Shown: piece after piece, positions 41,834 to 49,824 of the stretch
Numbering within the stretch: position 1 is the stretch's first letter
How the letters are laid out: each line of letters begins with the position of its first letter
From: Paulinella micropora
Taxonomy: Eukaryota; Cercozoa; Imbricatea; Euglyphida; Paulinellidae
Reading direction: 5' to 3'
Assembly: GCA_019918135.1 (NCBI GenBank)
Contig: WBZZ01002386.1
Coordinates: forward strand, 24,477 to 88,476
DNA: 64,000 nt
Position numbers and translations under genes: made by a program
Notes under the pieces: generated by a model
Database searches by the model: none
Seen by the model: the letters and a program-made list of their open reading frames with translations, nothing else
What the model was told of the DNA's origin: nothing

Positions 41834-42133
41834 ATGGACGACGCGCCGGGTGCCCCCCTGCCTGCCGGCCACGCGGGCTCCGCCGGCCCGGGTCCGGCCC
41901 CGCCGGGCACGGTGGAGTTGTCGTGCCTAGACCTCGTACAGGAATGCGACCAACTGCTGCGGGCGGCCGACCGGGCCCTGGCTCGCGCGCGCGGGGCCCT
42001 GGGCGGCGGGGCGCCCGCCCCCCCGGGCGAGGCCCCGGCCCGTCGCTGGGGCGGGGGGCCGCCGCTGCCCGGACTCGAACGCACGTGCGCCGGCGCCAGC
42101 CGCCACCGAGGGAGGACGGCGGGGGCGAGGTAG
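41834..42133 (+). CDS. Unknown small protein, 99 residues
   Basis: ATG 41834 to TAG. The centre has a convincing helical segment (VELSCLDLVQECDQLLRAAD). Flanks are Pro/Gly/Ala-rich. Followed 260 bp later by AATAAA at 42396-42401. No family is recognised. Confidence 0.4.
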   Translation: MDDAPGAPLPAGHAGSAGPGPAPPGTVELSCLDLVQECDQLLRAADRALARARGALGGGAPAPPGEAPARRWGGGPPLPGLERTCAGASRHRGRTAGAR

Positions 42134-42395
42134 CGAGGCCACGGGGCTGGCTGTCCCCGCCCCCCCCGGGCCTAGCCGCCGCGGCCCCCGCACCAGGCCC
42201 GCCTGCCCACCGGCCCAGGGCACGGGGCAGTGGGCCGGGGGCCTGGGGGGCGGGGGGGGGGGGGGGACGACACACGCCCCGCACTCTTCTCTCCCGCCCC
42301 TCTCCGCGAATTCCGCCCCTGGTGGCGCCGGAGCGCGCGTGTTGGCAAGGAGGGGAGAGAGATAGGTAGGGGCTGCCGGGGGGAGGGAGAGAGAG

Positions 42396-42401
42396 AATAA
42401 A
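42396..42401 (+). terminator. Polyadenylation signal AATAAA
   Basis: In gagaataaaaacgcc, preceded by a G run (42247-42267) and a gagagaga tract. It lies between two plus-strand genes. Confidence 0.45.
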
Positions 42402-42487
42402 AACGCCATACCCTCCTCTTCGCCAACTGGCCACAGCACACCTTAACAGCACGCCCGCGCGCGCCCACCCTTGGCTAGTGAGGCACC

Positions 42488-43204
42488 ATGCAGCAGAGAA
42501 ATATACAATTAGCTGAGTACGTCAGGGGCCTAGACGAGCAAGATTTCCAAAAACTCATCGCCTCGTTCGAGGCTTCTTGCTGGCGCTGCCGGACTTATTC
42601 TAACTTCGTGAAGGCAGGGACAGACAAACAGGCACAGGTAGTAGATTACCTAAACTCGTATGGACGCTTGTCGCACCTGCAGGCCTTCCTGGAGGGATAC
42701 AGACACGCACAGGCCGCGCAAGGCGTGCAAGCCGAGCAGCGGCCGGTGCCGTATGGCGCGGCCGTGTGGAAGCACCGATCCTCGTTACCTCGAGCCGAAG
42801 TCCCCGCGGCGGAGGAATCATCGACTACTTCCGTCCATGTACTGCGTAACAAAGATAATCCAGCGACTACTTCTGTCCATGTACTGCGTAACAAAGATAC
42901 TCCAGCTCGGCTACACCCCGCTCCCGGTAACGTAATATCACGAGCATCAAGTAGTAAGGCTTCATTCGACAAGGATGTCCATGCACAGAGTCATGAAGAC
43001 GATGCTTCTCCAGGGCATCTGGTGGTGCACCCTATTAGGGGTGCTGGATTAGCAGGGAATTCACGCCGTAGTAGCTTTGACAAGCCGCAGCGGATGAGCG
43101 CCCCCTCGCATCCGTCTGCGCTCCCTCGGATGCTTCGTCCAAGCGGCAGAGGAAGCAAGGGCAAAACGATGGATCCGAAGTCTTCGTGCCGGAGCTTAGG
43201 ATGA
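42488..43204 (+). CDS. Unknown protein with a possible death-fold-like N-terminal domain
   Basis: 238 codons from ATG 42488 to TAG, with a lower GC content than its neighbours. Residues 1-80 look like a compact all-helical domain. Its last two helices read QAQVVDYLNSYGRLSHLQAF, a pattern I associate with effector-associated (EAD-type, death-like) adaptor domains of bacterial conflict systems. The resemblance is unproven. Residues about 112-139 hold two 14-residue repeats (TTSVHVLRNKD) created by a 42-bp tandem duplication at 42822-42905. The rest is disordered, Ser-rich and basic. An overlapping frame continues coding-like to 43368 with a KRQRKQ segment, so the true C-terminus may be longer. 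Confidence 0.5.
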   Translation: MQQRNIQLAEYVRGLDEQDFQKLIASFEASCWRCRTYSNFVKAGTDKQAQVVDYLNSYGRLSHLQAFLEGYRHAQAAQGVQAEQRPVPYGAAVWKHRSSLPRAEVPAAEESSTTSVHVLRNKDNPATTSVHVLRNKDTPARLHPAPGNVISRASSSKASFDKDVHAQSHEDDASPGHLVVHPIRGAGLAGNSRRSSFDKPQRMSAPSHPSALPRMLRPSGRGSKGKTMDPKSSCRSLG

Positions 43205-44003
43205 ACGGCCCGCAGGTCCTGCAGGCACCAGCTAGCTACTGGTCGCTTACTGGGCGCTCGCTACCTAACGCTAGTAGTAGTGGTGTTACGCAGCAACTGG
43301 GGGCCGGCCCCCGTCCCTCGCTCTGGAGTTCGCTGCCGAATCCCTGGCAAGGCACAAGGCAGAGATAAGACTCCCCGGGTAAGTGGTCAGCCGGCGGTAG
43401 GCAGGGGGGGTAACGGCTTCTTTCCGTAACTAAGTGGTCGGTCGGCAAATTAAACCAGCTAAGCCAAGGAGCCTCTGTCTATGCCTGGCCTCGCGCGTCG
43501 GAGCAGTGGCACGGCGGCCCTCCCCCAGCCGGGGGCGTAGTCTTCCCCCGGGCACCCTTCGCCGGCGGCCGCGCGTGGCCGACCCCGCCCCGCCCCCGCG
43601 CACTGGCGCCGGCACGCTCGCTGGCGCCCGCACGCGCACCGGGGAGGGGGAGGGGATATGTGTTCCCCCCCCCCTCCTACAGCCCACCCCGGCCGTGGTG
43701 TGTGCCACCACTGAGCAGGCCGGGCCTTCTGGCACGCGCGTCCGCCTCCCTGGCCTGGGGTGTCGTGCCGCTCCGGTGGTGCGTGCTACGCCGGCGGCCC
43801 CGGCGGAAACCGGTGGGACGCAGGCCGGCCTGACGTCGGCTCGGCGCCCCGGGGGAGGGGGCGGAGCCCCCCGGCACCCCGGGAGAGGGGGCGCCGCCGC
43901 GGGTGCAGGGGAGGAGGGGCTGCGGGGGGGGATAGCGGGGCCCCCAGGCCACACAATCGGCCCTCCTTCCTCTCGCCCCCGCCGCGGCCCGCCCGCGCGG
44001 CAG
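43205..44003. other. Intergenic region, promoter side of the oxygenase gene
   Basis: The first 165 bp could be the C-terminal extension of the upstream gene in a shifted frame. An AT island (ggcaaattaaacc) lies at about 43445. The rest is GC-rich. An open frame extends upstream of the oxygenase ATG but reads as low complexity. Confidence 0.4.
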
Positions 44004-44939
44004 ATGGAGGACGGCGCGGCGGCCCTCCCCGCCTACCACACGCTGGCCGTGACCTTTGACCTCGGGGCCCCGCGGACGGGCCCCGCGGCCCGCCTGGGCC
44101 TCCGGGAACTACGGCGCCTCCAGGCCAGCCTGGCGCAGCTAGGCCGGGAGGCCGAGCTCCTGGACCTGCGCCAGGGGCTGCCGGGCGGCTGGGCCGCGGA
44201 CCATGACGACCTGGCCGACGCCTGCGTCTTGGTAGTCCCGGGCGGCGTCGAGCACGCGCTCGAGCTGGGCTCCTACGCGTTGGGGCTAGGCCTACCTGCC
44301 GGCGGAGCAGGGGCTCTGGTCCGGGAGCTGACGGCACTCTCGTGGGATTCCCCGGGCGCGGCGGCGTGCGTGGGTCCCCCGCGCGGGGACTTGCGCCGCT
44401 TGCACTTTGGGCCCACCGACCAGGAACAGAGCTTCGCCGCCGGCCGGGCCGGCGCGGTAGCGTTCGGCCGGCTGCCGGTACTCTCCAGGCTGAGGCGCGG
44501 CCTCGAGGGCCTGTTGCCCGAGGCCTGGCCGCTGGGGCCGGCACAAGGCCTCTGGTACGCCGACAGCCGCTGGCAGGGTGTGTACCCGCACGGCCACACG
44601 GACAGCCCGGGCGTCCTAGGCGTCAGGCTCGGCGCGCCGCTGCAGCTGCACTGGCACTGGTACCAACGCCAGGCGTTGGTAGGGCGCCGCCTCCGCTTGT
44701 CCCTGGACGCGGGGGACCTGTACCTCCTGTCGGCTAAGGCGGCGGGCTTTGACTGGCGGCGGGCTTCGGCCCTGACCCTGCGGCACGCAGCGGGGGCGCC
44801 GCGCTACGTGCGGTTCCGGGGCGTGGGGGAGCGGCCGCCCGCGGCCAAGAGGAGGCGCCCGCCCTCCCCCTGGCGCGTGGCCGCACCGCCGCCGGCCGCT
44901 GTGGGCGACGGGCCGGACCACCGGGGGTCCCCGGGCTAG
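44004..44939 (+). CDS. 2-oxoglutarate/Fe(II)-dependent oxygenase, giant-virus/algal type
   Basis: 311 codons, intact, ATG 44004 (preceded by cggcag) to TAG 44937-44939. The double-stranded beta-helix signature is visible. HTD at residues 198-200 supplies the first His and Asp ligands (YPHGHTDSPG). LQLHWHWYQ and LSLDAGDLYLLSAKAAGFDW follow, and TLRHAAG with His261 supplies the distal ligand, followed by a basic RYVRF. This order fits a family of 2OG oxygenases found in algal and giant-virus genomes, whose substrate is unknown. N-terminally there is a Rossmann-like segment with VVPGGVEH. The C-terminus is basic (KRRRP). Function in nucleic-acid or protein modification is inference. Confidence 0.72.
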   Translation: MEDGAAALPAYHTLAVTFDLGAPRTGPAARLGLRELRRLQASLAQLGREAELLDLRQGLPGGWAADHDDLADACVLVVPGGVEHALELGSYALGLGLPAGGAGALVRELTALSWDSPGAAACVGPPRGDLRRLHFGPTDQEQSFAAGRAGAVAFGRLPVLSRLRRGLEGLLPEAWPLGPAQGLWYADSRWQGVYPHGHTDSPGVLGVRLGAPLQLHWHWYQRQALVGRRLRLSLDAGDLYLLSAKAAGFDWRRASALTLRHAAGAPRYVRFRGVGERPPAAKRRRPPSPWRVAAPPPAAVGDGPDHRGSPG

Positions 44940-45400
44940 CGCCCGGGGGACGGCGGGGGGGGGGGGGGGGGCGCCACCCCCCCCCGCCTGACCGCGTGCC
45001 CCCTCCCCCACCCCGCGCGCGGTCAGGGGTCCCGCGGGCGCACGTGCTGGGCTGGAGGGGAGGCGCCCCCCCCCCCCCCCCGCGCGGTCCGGGGCCCCAC
45101 GGGCGCACGCGCCAGGACGAGGGCGCCGGCCCGGGCGCCCCCCCTCGACGCGCGCCGGCCCGGGCGCCCCCCCCTCGACGCGCGCCGGCCCCCTCGACGC
45201 GCGCCGTCCGGCCCGGGCGCGCTCGGCCTGCGCTGCGCCCGCACAAAGCCTGTCTGGGCCCATGTTAGTCACCTCCTGCCGCTCCCTCGCTAGTAGTCCC
45301 TGCTGGCCCGTCCAGGCGCAAGCACGCCGCCGGCCTCGCCGACAGTCGGCCTAGCCCACCGTTCGTGGTCGATCCCCGCCCCGCTGTGGTCCCCGGACCA
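44940..45400. other. GC-rich intergenic region with G/C runs and 29-bp repeats
   Basis: G run at about 44956-44970 and C runs at about 44978 and 45069-45082. About 45128-45215 holds three imperfect copies of a ggcccgggcgccccccctcg unit with gacgcgcgcc. An ATG at 45261 opens a short frame that soon meets TAG. No gene is supported. Confidence 0.5.
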
Positions 45401-45407
45401 AGTACTC

Positions 45408-46593
45408 GTGAGCTACGCTGCGCGCTGGTCCGTAACAGCCGGTTCTCCTCCGCCAGCGGCGAGCCAGCCCGGCGGCCGGCCCCCGGCCCCACACCGGGCC
45501 GCCGGCGGGCCTGGCCAGGCGCAGCCCGACCGCGGGCCCGAACGCGGGCCCGGACCACCGGCTCCCGCGAGCGGCTTAGCCTTGCTCTACCGCGCGGTGC
45601 GCGCCGGCACGCCGCCGAGCTCTCGTCTCCCCCTCGCCGCCTCCTTCCGGCGTGAGCTGGGCGCGGCCGGAGGCAACTACGTCTGCCTCGTCTGCCTGAA
45701 CCGCTGGCTCAACCTGTCCGCGGTCCTGCGTCATTTCTCCGCAGACCGAGACAGTGTCTGCGCCCAGGCGTGCCTAGCCTTCCACGTGCAGTGCGGTACC
45801 AGGCTGGCGAGGCACGGCGGCCACCTCGACGAGTGCCCGTGCCCACAGCCGGCCGCCGCGGGCTCAGCTCGGGCGGTCTGTCTGGCCTGCGCGCACGAGA
45901 CCAGCAACTGCCTGCAGAACGCTCACCTCAACCAGCTGGAGTCCGGCTTCGAAGTCCGCGTGCAGTGCGTAATCGACTCGTGGCCCTGTGAGCCGCGGGA
46001 GGTGGCCGACCTGTTGCTGGCCGGCCTGCAGAGCAAGCGCGGCTCCACCCAAGCCGCCGTCGTGTACTGGGCGGCGGTACACTTGGTGTGGGGCTGGCGG
46101 TCGTGGCCGGAGCTGCGAGACACTGGCCTGGCCCGCCCCCTAACCACCGCTTCGTCTCTGGGCCCCCGGGGGCCTGGAGAACGCCCACGTCCGCGAGGAC
46201 AACTGGCCGCTGATCCAGCGAGCACTGGCCATGTCCTTCGGGGGCCTGCCGCCCGGGACCCGGGCGTGCGCCGGAGCGGAGGTGTGGTCGGAACTGCTGG
46301 CCAGACGGAGCCAGCGATCGGATAGGTACCAACAAGAGGTCCTGCGGCTGGTGACCCATCGGTACCTGGTGCAAGTCAAGAGGGCCCGCCTGCTGCGGGC
46401 GGCCCGCGGCGTGCGCAGGCCCCGACTCCTGAGACCGGCAGGGCCCCCCTTTCCGGCCCTCCCTACACTCCCATCTTGCTCCCAGGTCCCACCACCGCCG
46501 CTACCCCACCAACCTAGCATGGACAGGACAGCAGCGGCCGCGGATTCGGCGGCCAGCTCCGGCAGAGCAGCGTACAGTTACTTTCCTGCTTAA
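45408..46593 (+). pseudogene. Unknown Cys/His-rich protein, start missing, one frame break
   Basis: A frame open from about 45400 (first triplet GTG; no ATG) encodes a Cys-rich region with YVCLVCLNRW, LRHFSADRDSVC, CGTRLARHGGHLDECPC and AVCLACAHETSNC, suggesting zinc binding. Near 46160, in a cccccggggg run, the coding sense moves to another frame and continues as NAHVREDNWPLIQRALAMSF to TAA at 46591-46593. The C-terminus is basic then Pro/Ala-rich. The missing ATG may reflect an upstream exon or a further frame break. No family recognised. Confidence 0.5.
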
Positions 46594-46654
46594 AATCCTG
46601 GGCTTTTGTTTTTGCACCTGGGGCCGCCCACGAGCCGTGCACCGGTCTGGCCGG

Positions 46655-47765
46655 ACACTTAAACCTGCCGGGTGGCACCGATCGACCAACAGGACTTGTC
46701 GGGTGGCGCCGGCCGGCTGGTCTGGTCCGCCTGGTGGCACCGGTCGACCAGCCAAACCCGTCGGGTGGCACCGGCCGGCGGGCCTGGTCTGCCGGGGTGG
46801 CACTAGCCAACCCGTCCTATCCTACCGGTGGCACCGGCCGACAGACCAAACCTGTAGGGTGGCGCCGGCCGGCGGGTCCTACCCTACCGGTGGCACCGGC
46901 GGACCATCAGACCTGTCGGGTGGCACCGGGCGACCAGCCGAACTTGTCGGGTGGCACCTGCCGGCGTGGTCCTGTCTGGCCGGTGGCACCGCCGACCTAC
47001 GAGCAGACTCGGTCGGCGGCTGGGGGGGGCGCACAATGTTGGGCGACGGAAGGGAGAAGGGAGAGGGGAGACGGGAGAGGGGAGAAGGGAGGGGAGGGGA
47101 AAGGCATTGTGCACCACAGGCTGTGGTGCCAGGTGGCCGGTGGCACCGGTGGCCGGTATCACCCGGTCACGGGTGGCAGCCACCCCGCACAACCCCCCTG
47201 CCGCCACCGCCCCCTCCCTTCTCCCCTCTCCCTTCTCCCCTCTCCCTTCTCCCTTCCGTCGCCCAACATTGTGCACCCCCCCCCACCCGGCCGCCGACCA
47301 GGTCCGCTCACGGGTCTGCGGTGCCACCCGGCAGATCAGACCCCGGCGGTCGGTGCCACCCGATAAAGCAAGACCGGTCGGCCGGTGCCACCGGGCAGAC
47401 CAGACCCACCGGCAGGTGCCACCCGACACGTCCGGTCGGTCGGCCGGTGCCACCGGGCAGACCAGACCCGCCGACAGGTGCCACCCGACACGTCCGGTCG
47501 GTTGGTCGGTGCCACCGGACAGGTTGGGCTGGCAGGCCGGTGCCACCTGACAGGTTGGGCTGGCAGGCCGGTGCCACCTGACAGGTTGGGCTGGCAGGCC
47601 GGTGCCACCTGACAGGTTGGGCTGGCAGGTCGGTGCCACCGGACATGTCCGGTCGGTCGGCCGGCGCCACCGGACAGGTTGGGCTGGCAGGCCGATGCGA
47701 CTGCACGAGTTAGACCGGCCGGGTGGTGCCGCCAGACACGCCTGACAGGTGCCGCTGACGAGGCC
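46655..47765. repeat. Large palindrome built from opposed 31-bp repeat arrays
   Basis: The left arm (46665-47000) holds about eleven units starting ggtggcaccgg at a 31-bp period. The right arm (47319-47755) holds about fourteen units with the reverse complement, ccggtgccacc. Between them lies an inner inverted repeat: caatgttgggcgacggaagg (from about 47034) against ccttccgtcgcccaacattg (ending about 47272), each flanked by (gggaga)n or (tctccc)n. The centre is near 47160. There is no coding potential. Each unit contains its own small palindrome, ggtggcacc/ggtgccacc. Such structures can be replication origins, genome-end hairpins or recombination products. Confidence 0.85.
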
Positions 47766-48271
47766 GGCGGCACCCGTGCGGGGGGCGAACCCTTCCTACT
47801 GCAGCCCGGGCTAACCCCAGGGGAGGGGGGAGGACTCCGCTGACTTTCTCGGCCTTAGCGATCTTCGTGGCCACTCTTTTGCTGGCGGCCGTGCGGAGGT
47901 TTTCAGGGGGCCGGGCTTTTAATAAGAAAAGGTGGCGCGGACGCTGCGGCGGCCCGAGGAGGGCGCGAAGAGGGCGTTGGCGAGCCGGCACGCCAGGCCC
48001 CAGCAGGAGGTCTAGAGTAGCACCACCGCCGCCGCGCTCCACAGCGCCCACGAGGCAGACCCCCGCCCGGCGGTCGTAGCCAGGGTGCCGGACAACACGG
48101 CCGCACTGGCCGTGGCGCCCAGCTTGGCGCCCAGCGTGGTAGCTACAGCACAGCACCCACACACACAGACCAGGTTGGTAACCGAGCACGACCTCGTTTT
48201 CCCTGCCCTTTCGCTAGCCTGCCTCTCTGTCCGCACCCGTAGCAGTGGCCAGCACCACCGTTAGTAGCGGC
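47766..48271. other. Region without a confirmed gene
   Basis: A minus-strand frame (48236-48012) encodes a very hydrophobic VLSGTLATTAGRGSASWALW-type sequence, but its first codon is GTG. It could be a fragment of a membrane protein. A gggctttt aataag AT island lies at about 47918. Confidence 0.3.
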
Positions 48272-48649
48272 ATGGAGGTCTTGGTCTTTCTGCTCTCTTG
48301 GTTGCACGCGTTCGGGAGTTTTCTAAGACGCCTTTCCCCTCTCGCCTCCTGCCAGTCTAAGGCGGGCGGGGGGGGGGGGGGGGGGGGGGGGGGGCGCTCT
48401 CCCCCCACCCCCGCCACACGCAGGCCGCGCTTCCCCCCCCGGCACGTTCCGCCGGCTAGACCAAGGCGCCGGGGGGCGCCGGGGGCACGCCCCAGGGCCC
48501 GTGCCCCGCACGAGGCGGGAGAGGGGGGGGAGGAGGAGGGGGGGGGGGGAGAGGAGGAGGGCCTCCCCCCGCCGGCACGCGGGTGTCGGCGGGGGAGCAG
48601 CCGGCGGCCAGACAAAGGCGGTCGGCAGAAGCGTGCTGGACAGAGCGGC
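48272..48649. other. Long G run and uncertain leader
   Basis: An ATG at 48272 opens a short hydrophobic stretch (MEVLVFLLSWLHAFGSFLRR) that runs into a G tract of about 28 bases at 48368-48395. It might be the membrane-anchor N-terminus of the glycosyltransferase downstream, with the homopolymer obscuring the frame. Confidence 0.3.
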
Positions 48650-49573
48650 ATGTTCCTTGTGGGCCGTCGGGGCCCTGGCCGGCCACTCCGCCGGGCCGAA
48701 CTGCAGCGACGTGGTCCGAGGGGTAGAAAGCAAGCTGTCTGCCTGAGCCCGGAGCCCGGCCGCGTCCCCTGGCTCCTGCACCAGTTCGCCCCCGGACGGT
48801 GGATCCCGAGCGCGCGGCGCTGTACTGGGGCACGAGCCTGAGCTGGAGCCGCCTGTACCCGGGCTGGCTGCACGTGGTGTGGAGCCCGCTCCAGCGCGAC
48901 TGCCTGGTGCAAGAGCACGAGCGCGAGCTAGCGCTGGAGCCCGCGCAGGCCCCCGACGGCTTCCTGCAGTACTTTATCCTGCTGCGGTACGGCGGCCTGT
49001 ATGTGGACGCGGGGCTGGAAGCGCTGGCTCCTATCCGTGAGCTGCAGGAGGGCTCCGTGCAGGCGCTGTTCTCGCTCGAGACCGGGGCGCTGGTGGCGGC
49101 GCGCCCGGGCGAGGCCATCGTCGTCGAGATCCTGACCGCGCAGCTCACCGAGCTGCGCAGCCGCCCGTCCCGTCCCTGGCAGTCGGCGGACCTGGCAGTC
49201 GGCGGACCTGGCACCCGTCGCGGCCAGCGCCGCGCACGACGCGCTCGCGGGTTTTCTAGCCGCCCACGAGCTGGGCGCCGAGCCAGGGCCGAAGGAGGAC
49301 GGCCGGTGGGTACTGTTCGCCAATAGCACAGCCGACGGGCCCCTGTCCACCGTGCGAGTGGCCGTACCGGCGGCCCCCGCGGCGGGGCAGGACAGGTTCA
49401 TGTTGCTGGCGCAGGTGCTGTTCGGCGCCGGGAGCGCCGGCCTGTTGCTGTACCTGTTACTGGCGAAGTGCCGGCCGCGGCGCGGGGTGCCCTTCCAGCG
49501 CCTGCCGGACTGTGAGCTCTCGCACCGGGAGGCCTCGCGGGGCCTGGCCTCAGAAGTACACTATACGGATTAG
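48650..49573 (+). pseudogene. GT32-like glycosyltransferase with C-terminal membrane anchor, disrupted
   Basis: The N-terminal landmark PWLLHQFAPGRW, in the position of the IPKIIHQ-type motif, is in one frame. After a frame change near 48800 comes YPGWLHVVWSPLQRD and the core FLQYFILLRYGGLYVDAGLE, the sugar-nucleotide site of GT32/OCH1-type enzymes. The second Asp of the DxD metal motif is Gly here (VDAG). A 16-bp tandem duplication at 49175-49206 then throws the gene out of frame. Beyond it the downstream frame encodes a lumenal segment with NST, a membrane helix (LLAQVLFGAGSAGLLLYLLL) and a short cytoplasmic tail to TAG 49571-49573. Known relatives transfer sugars in the Golgi. The lost Asp and the frame breaks argue against activity. 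The start (48650 or upstream) is uncertain. Confidence 0.6.
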
Positions 49574-49824
49574 GCGGCCGCGGCAGCCCGGGGCCGCGTG
49601 CGCCGCCGGGGGGAGAGAAGAGCGAGGCAAGGACAGGCCGTGCTAAGTAAAAGAAAAACAGTCTGGTAGCCAGGCCGGGACCGGTTGACTGAACCTGCGG
49701 GCTCCTGGGGCGAACGCCCCTCTCCGTACTTTACGCTACTTTAATGCCAGTGCGCGCCAGCCCTTCCTGCCCCCGCCGGGCGTAACGAACCTGTAGCTCC
49801 TCCCCCCTCCCCCCCCTCCACGGA
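49574..49824. other. Convergent intergenic region
   Basis: Between the glycosyltransferase and the macro-domain gene. An AT island (gtaaaagaaaaacag) at about 49648 may hold poly(A) sites. No gene. Confidence 0.4.

Noticed and set aside
44616-45272. 218-codon minus-strand frame over the oxygenase 3' end
   Set aside because: It is antisense to an intact gene with recognisable active-site motifs and contains only low-complexity Gly/Ala/Arg sequence.
46655-47765. CRISPR-like array of 31-bp units
   Set aside because: There are no conserved-repeat/variable-spacer alternations of fixed form. The units are opposed in two arms and form a palindrome.
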